From assembly GCA_963746175.1 (NCBI GenBank), contig CAVVAH010000001.1, forward strand, positions 682,001 through 746,000: 64,000 nucleotides of DNA, in the 5' to 3' direction. Position 1 is the stretch's first letter. Every line of letters starts with the position of its first letter. The notes under the pieces are model-generated. The model was not told where the DNA came from and did not search any database. It saw only the letters and a list, made by a program, of their open reading frames with translations. This DNA comes from CAVVAH01 sp963746175 (lineage in GTDB: Bacteria; Actinomycetota; Actinomycetes; JACCUZ01). Shown here one piece after another: positions 1 through 12,795 of this stretch. The position numbers and the translations under genes were made by a program.

Positions 1-726
1 TACCTCGGCCGTCGGCTCACCGACGGCCCGGCACCCCCGGTGCCGTACGGCGCGCGGGACCACATCGGCGTCCACCGCCAGAACGACGGCCGCTACTACG
101 TCGGCCTTGCGCCGACCGTCGGCCGGGTGTCCGGCACCACGCTGTCGCGGCTCGCCGACGTGGCGGAGGCGCACGGCTCCACCCGGGTGCGGACCACGCC
201 GCACCAGAAGATCGTCGTCCTCGACGTGCCGGCCGGCCGGGTCGACTCGCTCGTCGACGCGGCCGCCGGGCTGGGGATGCGGGCCCGGCCGAGCACCTTC
301 CGGCGCAACACGATGGCCTGCACCGGCATCGAGTTCTGCAAGCTGGCCATCGTCGAGACCAAGGCCCGCGGCGCGAAGCTGGTCGACGAGCTCGAGCGGA
401 GGCTGCCGGACCTCGACGACCCGATCACCATCAACGTCAACGGCTGCCCCAACTCGTGCGCCCGCATCCAGGTCGCCGACATCGGTCTCAAGGGCCAGCT
501 GGTGCTGGACACCGACGGCAACCAGGTCGAGGGGTTCCAGGTGCACCTCGGCGGCGGCCTCGGACTCGATGCCGGCTTCGGCCGCAAGCTGCGTGGCCAC
601 AAGGTGACGGCCGACGAGCTCCCCGACTACGTCGAGCGGGTCGTCCGGGCGTACGCCGACGGGCGGCACTCCGGCGAGCGGTTCGCGCAGTGGGTCGCCC
701 GCGCCGACGAATCGGTCCTGCGATGA
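1..726 (+). CDS. sir: Ferredoxin-type sulfite (nitrite/sulfite) reductase, C-terminal part
   Basis: The reading frame is open from the first base of the window, so the N-terminal half lies upstream. The protein belongs to the siroheme and 4Fe-4S nitrite/sulfite reductase family, which carries out the six-electron reduction of sulfite to sulfide (or nitrite to ammonia) in the cytoplasm. The cluster and siroheme ligands are visible as C-X5-C (ACTGIEFCK, residues 107 and 113 counted from base 1) and C-X3-C (NGCPNSC, residues 149 and 153). The genes that follow (cysH, siroheme synthase, CbiX) favour sulfite over nitrite as substrate. Its stop overlaps the start of the next gene (ATGA), which indicates translational coupling. 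The sulfite assignment is inferred from context. Confidence 0.9.
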   Translation, partial: YLGRRLTDGPAPPVPYGARDHIGVHRQNDGRYYVGLAPTVGRVSGTTLSRLADVAEAHGSTRVRTTPHQKIVVLDVPAGRVDSLVDAAAGLGMRARPSTFRRNTMACTGIEFCKLAIVETKARGAKLVDELERRLPDLDDPITINVNGCPNSCARIQVADIGLKGQLVLDTDGNQVEGFQVHLGGGLGLDAGFGRKLRGHKVTADELPDYVERVVRAYADGRHSGERFAQWVARADESVLR

Positions 727-869
727 GCGATGCCAGAGCCGTGCCGTTCTACTGCCCCTTCTGCGGCGACGAGGACCTGCGTCCCCACGAAGACGTCCAC
801 GGCGCCTGGCACTGCCGTTCCTGCACCCGTGTGTTCACCCTCAAGCTGGTCGGACTGGTGACGAAATGA
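723..869 (+). CDS. Small two-CxxC zinc-ribbon-like protein of the sulfate reduction operon
   Basis: A 48-residue protein with two CxxC pairs (YCPFCG at 11-14, WHCRSC at 31-34), the spacing of a small zinc ribbon or rubredoxin-like knuckle. It starts inside the stop of the sulfite reductase gene and ends inside the ATG of cysH (ATGA overlaps on both sides), so it is almost certainly a real member of the operon. Small proteins of this type are commonly found between the sulfite reductase and cysH genes in actinobacteria, but I know of no demonstrated function. A role in metal or electron handling for sulfite reductase or CysH is only a guess. Confidence 0.85.
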   Translation: MSDARAVPFYCPFCGDEDLRPHEDVHGAWHCRSCTRVFTLKLVGLVTK

Positions 870-1621
870 CCGCCGCACTCATCTCACCGATGCCGACGTT
901 CGAGCCGGCCGAGTCGCTGGCGGAGCACCGTGAGGCGCTGGCACGCCGCGCCGCCTGGCGGCTCGAGGACGCCTCGCCGGAGACGATCATCCGCTGGGCG
1001 GTGCGCACCTTCGGTGCCCGCTTCGCGGTCACGTCGTCGATGGCCGACGCCGTGCTCATCGACCTCGTCGCGCACGCCGCACCGGGCACCGACGTGGTCT
1101 TCCTCGACACCGGCTACCACTTCCAGGAGACGCTCACGATGCGCGACGCGGTCGCGGCGACGTACCGCGGCCGGATCAACCTGATCACCGTCGAGCCCGA
1201 GCAGACGGTGCCCGAGCAGGACGCCGAGCACGGCCAGGACCTGTTTGCGACCAACCCGGACCGGTGCTGCTTCCTGCGCAAGGTGCTGCCGCTGGACCGG
1301 GCCCTGTCCGGGTACGACGCGTGGGCATCCGGGCTGCGGCGCGACGACTCGATCGCGCGGTCGCGCACCCAGGTGGTCGACTGGGACCGCCGCAACGGCA
1401 TGGTCAAGGTCAACCCCCTGGCGCGGTGGACCCAGGCCGACGTCGACTCCTACGTCCGGGAGTTCGACGTCCTCACCAACCCGCTGCTCGACGAGGGCTT
1501 CGCCTCGGTCGGCTGCTTCCCGTGCACCCGCCGGGTCGGCAGCGGGGACGACGCCCGGGCGGGCCGCTGGGCCGGTACCGGCAAGTCGGAGTGCGGCATC
1601 CACGTCGTCGCGCCGGCATGA
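866..1621 (+). CDS. cysH: Assimilatory adenylyl-sulfate (APS/PAPS) reductase CysH
   Basis: A 251-residue thioredoxin-dependent reductase that converts activated sulfate to sulfite, the step before sulfite reductase. The C-terminal catalytic motif is present (KSECGIH, Cys 243). Two further cysteine pairs, DRCCFLRK (134-135) and GCFPC (217, 220), are the 4Fe-4S ligands that mark the APS-reducing branch of the family rather than the cluster-free PAPS reductases of enteric bacteria. The ATG overlaps the stop of the preceding small gene. No APS kinase or ATP sulfurylase gene is visible in the window; they may lie upstream. Confidence 0.95.
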   Translation: MTAALISPMPTFEPAESLAEHREALARRAAWRLEDASPETIIRWAVRTFGARFAVTSSMADAVLIDLVAHAAPGTDVVFLDTGYHFQETLTMRDAVAATYRGRINLITVEPEQTVPEQDAEHGQDLFATNPDRCCFLRKVLPLDRALSGYDAWASGLRRDDSIARSRTQVVDWDRRNGMVKVNPLARWTQADVDSYVREFDVLTNPLLDEGFASVGCFPCTRRVGSGDDARAGRWAGTGKSECGIHVVAPA

Positions 1622-1631
1622 GGCGGACCCC

Positions 1632-2825
1632 GTGAACGCCGGCTACCCCCTGCTGCTGGACGTCGCCGGGCGCCGGGCCGTGGTCGTCGGCGGTGGCCCG
1701 GTCGCGGCCCGACGCGCACGGGGCCTGGTCGACGCGGGGGCCGAGGTCGTCCTGGTCAGCCCGTGGGTGTGCGAGGACGTGCGCGACCTCGTCGACGCCC
1801 GCCGGCTGGAGTGGGTGACCCGCGACTACACCGTGGGCGACCTGGACGGCGCGTGGCTGGTCCACACCGCCACCGGGGACCCGGCGACCGACGACCTGGT
1901 GGCCGCGCACGCCGCCGCCGCCCGCACCTGGTGCGTCCGCGCCGACGACGCGGAGCGCTCCAGCGCCTGGACGCCGGCCGTCGCCCGGTCCGGCGACGTC
2001 ACCGTCGCCGTGACCGCCGGGGGCGACCCGCGTCGCGCTGTCCGGCTCCGCGACGCGATCTCGGTCGCCCTCGACGCGGGCGAGCTGCCGCTCCGGCACC
2101 GCCGCCGGTCCGCGGGCGGGCGCGTGGCGCTGGTCGGCGGCGGACCGGGCGACCCCGGCCTGATCAGCGTGCGCGGCCGTCGGCTGCTCGCCGAGGCCGA
2201 CGTGGTGCTGGTGGACCGGCTCGCGCCGCGGGCGCTGGTCGACGAGCTCGAGCCGGAGGTCCTCGTCGTCGACGTCGGCAAGGCGGCCGGGCACCACCCG
2301 CTGCCGCAGGAGGAGATCAACCGGCTGCTCGTCGAGCACGCCCGGGCCGGCCGCCGGGTGGTCCGGCTCAAGGGCGGCGACCCGTTCGTGCTCGGGCGCG
2401 GCGGCGAGGAGGCCCTGGCCTGCGTCGCGGCGGGCGTCGCGGTCGAGGTGGTGCCCGGGGTGACCAGTGCCGTGTCGGTGCCGGCGGCCGCGGGCATCCC
2501 GGTGACCCATCGCGGCCGGGCCAAGCAGGTCACCATCGCGTCGGGTCACGAGGGCCTCGACTGGAGCTCGCTGGCCGCGGTGGAGGGGACCCTCGTCCTG
2601 CTCATGGGCGTCAGCGGTCTCACGGTGGCCGCCCGCGAGCTGGTCGCGCACGGCAAGGACGCCGCGACGCCTGTTGCGGTGGTCGAGCGCGGCTTCGCGC
2701 CGGACCAGCGCACGACCGTGGGGACGCTGGCGACGATCGCCGAGCTGGCACGCGAGCGTGACGTACGCCCGCCCGCCGTCGTCGTGATCGGGTCCGTGGT
2801 GGACCTGCACGACGTCTTGGGCTGA
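1632..2825 (+). CDS. cysG: Siroheme synthase: precorrin-2 dehydrogenase fused to uroporphyrinogen-III methyltransferase
   Basis: A 397-residue bifunctional enzyme of siroheme biosynthesis, the cofactor needed by the upstream sulfite reductase. Residues about 1-150 form the Rossmann-type precorrin-2 dehydrogenase part (VVVGGGPVAARRA near residues 16-29). Residues about 163-397 form the SAM-dependent methyltransferase (VALVGGGPGDPGL, then the family-typical VKLKGGDPFVLGRGGEE-like stretch, here RLKGGDPFVLGRGGEE). The chosen GTG start lies 10 bases after the cysH stop; the frame is open further upstream but only as a shadow of cysH. Because a separate CbiX chelatase follows, the N-terminal domain may supply only the dehydrogenase step. 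A cobA-type name is also possible. Confidence 0.92.
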   Translation: MNAGYPLLLDVAGRRAVVVGGGPVAARRARGLVDAGAEVVLVSPWVCEDVRDLVDARRLEWVTRDYTVGDLDGAWLVHTATGDPATDDLVAAHAAAARTWCVRADDAERSSAWTPAVARSGDVTVAVTAGGDPRRAVRLRDAISVALDAGELPLRHRRRSAGGRVALVGGGPGDPGLISVRGRRLLAEADVVLVDRLAPRALVDELEPEVLVVDVGKAAGHHPLPQEEINRLLVEHARAGRRVVRLKGGDPFVLGRGGEEALACVAAGVAVEVVPGVTSAVSVPAAAGIPVTHRGRAKQVTIASGHEGLDWSSLAAVEGTLVLLMGVSGLTVAARELVAHGKDAATPVAVVERGFAPDQRTTVGTLATIAELARERDVRPPAVVVIGSVVDLHDVLG

Positions 2826-2836
2826 CGATCGGGTCC

Positions 2837-3550
2837 GTGCCGGCAGCCCCGCCTCCCCTGATCGCCGTCGCGCACGGCAGCAGCGACCCCGCCGCCGCCG
2901 ACGCGACGCGAACGCTGCTCGCCGCGGTCGCGGTCGCCCGCCCGGGACTGACGGTGCTGCCGGCGTTCCTCGACCACGAGCAGCCCGGGCTCGCCGACGC
3001 CGTGGCGGCCGCTGAGGCTGCGGCGCCGTCCGCACCCGTCGTCGTGCCGCTGCTGCTCGGGGCGGCCTACCACTCCCGGGTGGACATCCCGGCCGCCTTG
3101 TCCGGCACCAGCGCCCGGCAGGCCGACGTCCTCGGTCCGGACCCGCTGCTCCTGCGGGCCATGGAGCGGCGGCTCGCCGCGGCCGGCGTGACCCCCGGCG
3201 ACCCCTCGACCGCCGTGGTGCTCGCCGCGGCCGGGACGACCGACACGGCCGCGCTCGACGGCGTACGCCGGCTGGCCGACGACTGGCGGTCGGCCGGCTG
3301 GTGCGACGTCCGGGCTGCGTTCGCGTCGGCTGCCGGACCCACCGTCGAGGAGGCGGTCGCAGCGCTGCGCGAAGCCGGAGCGCGCCGGGTGGCGGTCGCG
3401 ACCTACCTGCTGTTCCCGGGCCTGTTCGCCGACCGGCTGGCAGGCGCCGGCGCCGACGTCACCTCCGCACCCCTCGCCGACGCCCCCGAGGTGGTCGACC
3501 TGGTCCTGCGCCGCTACGACTCCGCCACCCGGACCCGACCGCCCCGCTGA
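2837..3550 (+). CDS. cbiX: Sirohydrochlorin chelatase, CbiX family
   Basis: A 237-residue CbiX-like chelatase that inserts ferrous iron (siroheme) or cobalt (cobalamin route) into sirohydrochlorin. The N-terminus LIAVAHGSSDP carries the HGS motif that starts each half of this family, and the second half (VVLAAAGTTD) repeats the fold. The length fits a long single-chain CbiX with two related domains. A GTG start 11 bases after the siroheme synthase stop is used. Position at the end of a sulfate reduction operon argues for iron as the metal. A strong palindrome 30 bases downstream ends the operon. Confidence 0.88.
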   Translation: MPAAPPPLIAVAHGSSDPAAADATRTLLAAVAVARPGLTVLPAFLDHEQPGLADAVAAAEAAAPSAPVVVPLLLGAAYHSRVDIPAALSGTSARQADVLGPDPLLLRAMERRLAAAGVTPGDPSTAVVLAAAGTTDTAALDGVRRLADDWRSAGWCDVRAAFASAAGPTVEEAVAALREAGARRVAVATYLLFPGLFADRLAGAGADVTSAPLADAPEVVDLVLRRYDSATRTRPPR

Positions 3551-3580
3551 CCCCGAGCAGTCGGTCCCCGGTCTTGCGCT

Positions 3581-3620
3581 CCTAGTGCCCTGAGAGCAGA
3601 TCTGGTCTCAGGGCACTAGG
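3581..3620. terminator. 40-bp palindrome after the sulfate reduction operon
   Basis: Arms of 15 bases (3581-3595 and 3606-3620) are exact reverse complements, and the centre (3597-3604, CAGATCTG) is itself palindromic; only the G/G pair 3596/3605 is mismatched. It lies 30 bases after the cbiX stop. There is no following T tract, so a factor-assisted or bidirectional terminator, or a protein-binding site, are both possible. Confidence 0.6.
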
Positions 3621-3665
3621 CGCCCGGGGGTGGCACCGGGACGGCTGTCCGGCAGGGTGCCGGAG

Positions 3666-4307
3666 GTGCGCCGTCGACGCACCTTTCTGAGCGACGTCGT
3701 CGACGACGTCGCTCAGAGCCACGCCGTCGTCCACAGCCGGCCCGAGACAGGTCGTCGTCCACAGAGACAGTGGCGGGCGGCTTCGCGACGGGACCACCCT
3801 GCGATCCTCAGGAGGTGGCGGAGTCGGAGGGGCAGGAGACGGCGGGGGCGACTGCTCCGGGCCGCCCGTCGCCGCGCCGACCTGTCGCAGCGGCAGCTGG
3901 CCCGACGTGGCGGTGTGCCGCAGTCCGTCGTGAGCCGCATCGAGTCCGGCCGCTCGGCGTCCCCCGGTGTCGAGACGATCGCCAGGCTGCTCCGGGCCGC
4001 CGACCACCACCTGGTCGCCGCCCCCGGCTCCGGGCTCGAGTCGAGCGACGGGAGCGATCTCCCGGTCCGAGACCGGGGCGGCCGCCGCTATCCCGCCCAC
4101 CTGGACGTCCGCCCGGTCGACCGCTTCGGCTCGTGGTGGGGCGACTGGAGCATGCTCAGCACCAGGTCGCCCGACATCTGGGACCCGGCGCCGCGGCGAC
4201 GCCCCCTTCGCACCTTCGATCTCGCCCGATGGCGCCGCGACGAACGGCGGCAGGAGGGTGACTACGCTCGGGGCCGACCCCTGGACGCCGACCCGAGGAG
4301 CCGGGCG
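3666..4307 (+). pseudogene. XRE-family helix-turn-helix regulator, start and stop lost; open into glyA
   Basis: The frame encodes a clear Cro/C1-type DNA-binding domain: ADLSQRQLARRGGVPQSVV, then SRIESGR, at about 3885-3955. It is followed by a conserved tail with AHLDVRPVDRFGSWWGDW (about 4100-4150), typical of small XRE regulators of about 130 residues. No ATG, GTG or TTG lies in this frame between GTG 3666 and the domain, and the 50 residues after 3666 are arginine-rich and not protein-like. There is also no stop before glyA: the frame runs straight into the glyA ATG at 4308. The gene is therefore either damaged by indels at both ends or makes a fusion with serine hydroxymethyltransferase. 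I favour damage or sequence error. A TGA at 4259-4261 in another frame could be the original stop. Confidence 0.55.
3686..3717. repeat. 32-bp perfect palindrome upstream of the XRE-like remnant
   Basis: Bases 3686-3717 read the same on both strands without any loop (core GACGTCGTCGACGACGTC). It lies about 140 bases upstream of the helix-turn-helix coding core and 65 bases after the previous palindrome. It could be an operator for the neighbouring regulator, a hairpin in the transcript, or a protein-binding site unrelated to it. The sequence shows the symmetry only. Confidence 0.5.
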
Positions 4308-5588
<1,281 letters not shown>

Positions 5589-5731
5589 CCGCACGTGTGT
5601 CGGAGGTCTCCGAGTGACCGGCCCGCCACCGGGCAGGTAGTACTGACCCCGCACCACTGACCCGCAGCAGCACGCCGCCGACCGGCGGTGCCCGTCCACC
5701 GGGCCGACCGACGACGAAGGACAGCGACCAC

Positions 5732-7853
<2,122 letters not shown>

Positions 7854-7861
<8 letters not shown>

Positions 7862-10307
7862 GGCGCCCCGCACGCGGAGCCGTCGGGTGCCGACCGGCAC
7901 CTACCGGCTCCAGCTCCGGCCGGAGTTCGGCTTCGACGACGCCGCCGCTGTGCTGCCGTACCTGCGCGACCTCGGGGTCTCGCACGTGTACCTCTCCCCC
8001 GTCCTGCAGGCCGCGCCCGGCTCGACCCACGGCTACGACGTCGTCGACCACGCGCACCTCAACGAGGAGCTCGGTGGAGCGGCCGGGTTCCACCGACTCT
8101 CCGACGCCGCCCGCGACCTTGGGCTGGGCGTCGTCGTCGACGTGGTGCCCAACCACATGGCCGTGCCGACGCCGGTGTCCCTCAACGCTGCGCTCTGGTC
8201 GGTGCTGCGGCACGGCCCGGCCTCGCCGTACGCCCGATGGTTCGACGTCGACTGGGCGGCGCAGGAGCGAGCGGTGCTCATGCCGGTGCTGGGCCGGCGC
8301 ATCGGCGAGGTCGTCGCCGACGGCGAGATCACCGTGGACCGGCACGGCGGGCCGTCCGGCGAGACGGTGCTGCGCTACTTCGACCACGTGTTCCCCGTCC
8401 GGCCCGGGACCGAGGAGCTGCCGCTGGCCGAGCTGCTGGACCGGCAGTTCTACCGGCTGGCGCACTGGCGGGTCGGCGACGAGGAGCTGAACTACCGCCG
8501 GTTCTTCGACATCGACACCCTCGCCGGGGTGCGGGTCGAGGACGAGCAGGTCTTCGCGGAGACGCACGCGGTGCTGCTCGCGCTGGTTGCCGAGGACCGC
8601 GTCGACGGGCTGCGCATCGACCACCCGGACGGTCTCGCCGACCCTCGCGAGTACGTCCGCCGGCTGGCCCGTGCCACCGGCGGCGCCTGGGTCGTGGTCG
8701 AGAAGATCCTGGAGGGCGACGAGGAGCTGCCTGCCGACTGGCCGTGCGCCGGCACCACCGGCTACGACGCTCTGCTCCGGGTCGGCGGCGTGCTGGTCGA
8801 CCACGCGGCTGCCGACGACCTGACCAACCTCTACACCGGTCTCACCGGCGAGACCGCCGACTTCGCGTCCGTCGTCGAGGACGCCAAGCGGTTCGTCATC
8901 ACGCACGGCCTGCAGGCCGAGATCGAACGGCTCGTCGAGGTCGCCTCGACGATCTGCCACGAGCACCTGGAGCTGCGCGACCACACCCGTCGCGGGCTGC
9001 GCGAAGCGTTGGTCGAGCTGCTCGTCGCGACGCCGGTGTACCGCGCGTACGTCGTCCCGGACGAGCCGGCTCCCGACGGAGCACGCGCCGTCCTGACGGC
9101 CGCCGCGGACGTCGCGCGGTCCCGGCTGGCCGACGACCGGCACGGCACGCTCGACCTGCTCGTGGCACTGGCGCTCGGCGAGTCGGGCACCGGACCGCAC
9201 CGCGACGAGTTCGTCGTCCGGTTCCAGCAGACCTGCGGCCCGGTGATGGCCAAGGGTGTCGAGGACACCGCCTTCTACCGCTGGCTGCGGCTGACGGCCC
9301 TCAACGAGGTCGGCGGCGACCCGGCCCACCTCGGCGTCGGCGTCGACGAGCTGCACGCGTGGTGCGGCCGCCAGCTGGCGACCTGGCCGGACGCCATGAC
9401 CACCCTGTCGACGCACGACACGAAGCGGAGCGAGGACGTCCGGGCCCGGCTCGCGGTGCTGTCCGAGCTGCCGCAGGAGTGGAGCCGGGCCGTGACCGGC
9501 TGGCGTGCCGCGACCGGCGGGCTGCGGCCGGCGGCCATCGACGCCAACACCGAGTACCTGATCTGGCAGACGCTGGTCGGAGCCTGGCCGATCGATGCCG
9601 ACCGCCTCACCGGCTACCTGGAGAAGGCGACCCGCGAGGCGAAGCGTCGCACGACCTGGACCGCACCGGACCCGGAGTACGACGAGGCGGTCGCCGGCTT
9701 CGCCCGTGCCGTTCTCGCCGACACCGGTGCGGTCGCCGCCGTCGCCGCGTTCGTCGACCGGCTGGCGCCGGCCTGGCGGGCCGACGTGCTGGCCCAGAAG
9801 CTGCTCGCGCTCACGATCCCCGGTGTGCCGGACGTCTACCAGGGCTGCGAGCTCACCGACCTCTCACTGGTCGACCCCGACAACCGCCGGCCCGTCGACT
9901 ACGCCGACCGGCGGGCCCGGCTGGCGCGCCTCGACACCGGCGCAGCTCCGGCCGACCTCGACGACGAGAAGCTGCTCGTGGTCTCCCGGGCGCTGCGGCT
10001 GCGGCGGGACCGTCCCGGCGTCTTCGGCGCCGGCTCCGGCTACCGCCCCGTCGCCGCGTCGACCGATCGGGTGGTCACGTTCGAGCGGCACGGCAGCGAC
10101 CCGGCCGACACGGTCGTGACCGTCGCGGCCCGGCTGTCGCTCGGGCTGGCCGCAGCAGCGGACGCCACGGTGCAGCTGCCGGCCGGCACGTGGACCGACG
10201 TCCTCAGCGGCGGGTCGTACGGCGGTGCGGCACGGGTCGGCGACCTGCTGGCCTCGCTCCCGGTGGCCCTGCTCGTCCGGTCCGGCACGGCGGGGCCGAC
10301 ACCCTAG
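7854..10307 (+). CDS. treY: Malto-oligosyltrehalose synthase TreY
   Basis: An 817-residue GH13 enzyme that isomerises the reducing-end alpha-1,4 bond of maltodextrins to an alpha,alpha-1,1 bond, giving maltooligosyltrehalose, the substrate of TreZ. Recognisable stretches are PTGTYRLQLRPEFGFDDAAA at the N-terminus, GSTHGYDVVDH, VVDVVPNHMA, RIDHPDGLADP and TLSTHDTKRSEDVRARL. The TTG at 7854 overlaps the glgX stop; GTG 7887 is an alternative start. Its stop codon shares the CTAG at 10304-10307 with the stop of the convergent GGDEF-EAL gene. Confidence 0.93.
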
Positions 10308-12580
10308 GCGAGCGCGGCCGGCCCCCCCGCAGGCTCGAACGACCGGTCGAGGGAGAGGTCCTGCGCCGGGACCGGGATCTGCAGGTAGAAGCCCTGCGCC
10401 TCGTCGCAGCCGAGCGCACGCAGGGCGTCGAGGGTCGCGGCGTCCTCCACGCCTTCGGCGACGCAGGTCACGCCGAGGGTGTGCGCCATCTCGATGGTCC
10501 AGCGCACGAGCGCCGCGTCGGTGGGGTCCACGAGCAGGCCCTGGATCAGGCTGCGGTCCAGCTTGAGCACGTGCACCGGGAACCGGCGGAGGTAGAGCAG
10601 GCTCGCGTAGCCGGAGCCGAAGTCGTCGATCGCCACCCGGACGCCCTGCTGCGCCAGTCGCCACAAGGTCGTCGACGCCGAGTCCGGGTCGGCGAGCAAG
10701 GACGTCTCCGTGAGCTCGACCACCAGGCAGCCGGCCGGCAGGTCACGGTCGGCGAGCATCTTGGCGACCAGGTCGGCGAACTCGGGGTCGCCGAGGTCGT
10801 ACGCCGACACGTTGACGGCCGCCGGCAGGTGACGCCCCTCGGCGCGCCACTCCACGACCTGGTCGAGCACCAGGGCGAGGACGGCCCGGGTGATGGCCTT
10901 GATGGCGCCGTTGGTCTCGGCGAACGGCACGAAGTGCCCGGGCATCAGGAGCCCGCGCTCCGGGTGCTGCCAGCGCACCAGCGCCTCGATCCGCGTCATG
11001 TCGCCCGTCTCGAGGGCGAAGCTCGGCTGGTAGTGCACGGTGAGCTGACCGTCGGCGACCGCGCGCCGGAGGTCGGCGTCCATGACGAGACCGGCGCGGT
11101 CCGCGCCGGCGAACTCGTCGCGATAGATCTCCCAGCCGGTGCGGCGGCCCTTGGCGTCGTACATCGCGATGTCGGCCCGCTGGAGCAGCGTGCCGTAGTC
11201 GGTGCCGTGGTCCGGGGCGAGAGCGATGCCGATGCTGGCTCCCACCGAGACCTCGATGCCGTCCACCGTCACCGGCGCGCTGACGGCCCGGGTCAGCCGC
11301 TCGCAGAGGACCCTGACGGCCGGCTCGTCGTGGACCCCGCGGGCGAGGACGACGAACTCGTCGCCACCGAGACGGGCCACCACGTCCTCCGGCTCGCGGA
11401 CCACCTCGGCGAGCCGCTGCGCGATGACGACGAGCAGCTGGTCGCCGGCGTGGTGGCCGAGGGAGTCGTTGACGTGCTTGAAGCGGTCGAGGTCGAAGAG
11501 GATCACGGCCAGACCGCGCTCGCGGCTCAGCATCCCCTCGGCCCACTCGCGCGCGGCCCGGCGGTTGTGCAGGCCGGTGAGCTCGTCCCGACGAGCCGCC
11601 CGGTGCATCGACCGACCCTGCTGCACGTAGCCGACCATCGACAGCGCCAGCATGACGAGCCCGAGGACGACCAGGCCGACGGGTCCCTGGGCGAACGGTC
11701 CGCTCCACATGCCGTGTCGGGACGGGGTGGAGACCGCCACCGCCCAGGCCGACGCGATCTTGTTGTCGGTCCGGGCGAACCGGACGACGCTGCGCTCGCC
11801 GCCCGTCGACTCGAGCTGGCCGTCGCGCGCGACCTGGACCCAGCGCAGGCTGCGGTCTTCCGGGCTGCCGAGCGCGACGCCGACGTCCTGCGGGTGGGTG
11901 GAGTCGATGACGACGCGCCCGTCGGTGCGGTCGACCACCCGGACCTCGAGGTCGGGGTCGGCGTCGTAGACGGCGAGCCGGAAGCTCTCGATGGTGAGCT
12001 CGAAGCTGACGATGGCCGGGGACTCGCCGGGTCCCGTGTTCACCTTCGCGGCGAAGCCGACGACCCAGTCCCCGGTGGACTCGGATCGGTACGGCGCCGA
12101 CTGGTAGACCTTGTCGAACGGCAGGTCGAAGGCACGGTCGAAGAAGACGGCGTTCGTGCGGTCGCGGGCCAGGTCCTCCGTGGCGACGGCGCGGCCCTTG
12201 ACGACGCGGGCGTTCTCGGACCCCGAGCGGTCGATGAAGCTGGCCGAGGCGACGCTGTCGGGGAACAGCGTCTCCAGGTCGTTGAGCACCAGCTGCACGC
12301 GGGACATCAGGTCGTCCTCGCCGGTCCGTCCGGTGATCCGGTCGACCCGGGTGCCCGGTGCCCGGTAGAAGTTCGTGAACGCGGCCGAGTGCGACGCGAG
12401 CAGGCTGGCGGAGCGAGCTCGCTCCGCGTAGTCGTCCAGCGCCGTGACCCGGGAGGCGCCGGCCAGCCGCAGGTCGTGGTCGCGGTCCTCGACCGCCCGC
12501 GACGCGAGTGCGCCGCTGCCGAGCCCGGCCAGGACGGCCACCAGCCCGAGCGCGAGCAGCGCGGCGCGGAAACGCTGCAC
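10304..12580 (-). CDS. Membrane GGDEF-EAL protein (cyclic-di-GMP synthesis and/or breakdown)
   Basis: A 758-residue protein with an N-terminal membrane segment (about 7-27), an extracytoplasmic sensor-like region of about 270 residues, a second membrane segment (about 296-318, VLGLVMLALSMVGYV), a GGDEF domain (RDELTGLHNRRAA near 333; intact GGDEF near 404) and an EAL domain (RIEALVRWQHP near 530; DDFGSGYASL; LKLDRSLI). Both catalytic signatures look intact, so it could make or degrade cyclic-di-GMP; which activity dominates cannot be read from sequence. It lies between treY and treZ on the opposite strand, converging on treY with overlapping stop codons. The sensor domain was not recognised. 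Confidence 0.92.
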   Translation of the reverse strand: MQRFRAALLALGLVAVLAGLGSGALASRAVEDRDHDLRLAGASRVTALDDYAERARSASLLASHSAAFTNFYRAPGTRVDRITGRTGEDDLMSRVQLVLNDLETLFPDSVASASFIDRSGSENARVVKGRAVATEDLARDRTNAVFFDRAFDLPFDKVYQSAPYRSESTGDWVVGFAAKVNTGPGESPAIVSFELTIESFRLAVYDADPDLEVRVVDRTDGRVVIDSTHPQDVGVALGSPEDRSLRWVQVARDGQLESTGGERSVVRFARTDNKIASAWAVAVSTPSRHGMWSGPFAQGPVGLVVLGLVMLALSMVGYVQQGRSMHRAARRDELTGLHNRRAAREWAEGMLSRERGLAVILFDLDRFKHVNDSLGHHAGDQLLVVIAQRLAEVVREPEDVVARLGGDEFVVLARGVHDEPAVRVLCERLTRAVSAPVTVDGIEVSVGASIGIALAPDHGTDYGTLLQRADIAMYDAKGRRTGWEIYRDEFAGADRAGLVMDADLRRAVADGQLTVHYQPSFALETGDMTRIEALVRWQHPERGLLMPGHFVPFAETNGAIKAITRAVLALVLDQVVEWRAEGRHLPAAVNVSAYDLGDPEFADLVAKMLADRDLPAGCLVVELTETSLLADPDSASTTLWRLAQQGVRVAIDDFGSGYASLLYLRRFPVHVLKLDRSLIQGLLVDPTDAALVRWTIEMAHTLGVTCVAEGVEDAATLDALRALGCDEAQGFYLQIPVPAQDLSLDRSFEPAGGPAALA

Positions 12581-12714
12581 GCGGGCTCACCTCTCCTCGC
12601 CGACGGTCCCGGTTCGTCCGGGTCCTTCGAGCGGTTATCGGCACGTCGGGCCACGAATTGAGCCTTCCGGACCGACCCCGCCGCGCGTCGCCGCGCCCTT
12701 TGCCGCGACTTTCC

Positions 12715-12744
12715 TTGACCGGTCCGGAGCTCGGGGGGTACATC
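12715..12744 (+). promoter_or_regulatory. Possible promoter of the membrane-protein gene at 12796
   Basis: TTGACC (12715-12720) and TACATC (12739-12744) with an 18-base spacer, about 50 bases before the ATG, resemble a housekeeping sigma promoter. Prediction by eye only. Confidence 0.35.
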
Positions 12745-12795
12745 CGAGGTGACGGCGCGAGGGGGGCTGGGGGGGCGCCGCCCGAGGGGGATGTC

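Noticed and set aside
3727..3764. Repeated TCGTCCACAG boxes (also TGTGGACAG near 53760) as possible DnaA boxes or origin
   Set aside because: Only two or three copies, no dnaA, dnaN or AT-rich unwinding element nearby.
4200..4307. Possible glycine or ZTP riboswitch in front of glyA
   Set aside because: I could not find the conserved riboswitch core sequences; the bases belong to the tail of the XRE-like frame.
8237..12661. Very long plus-strand open frame across treY and the GGDEF-EAL gene
   Set aside because: It is a GC-rich shadow frame, rich in Arg, Gly, Ala and Pro, with no domain; real genes on both strands cover the same bases.
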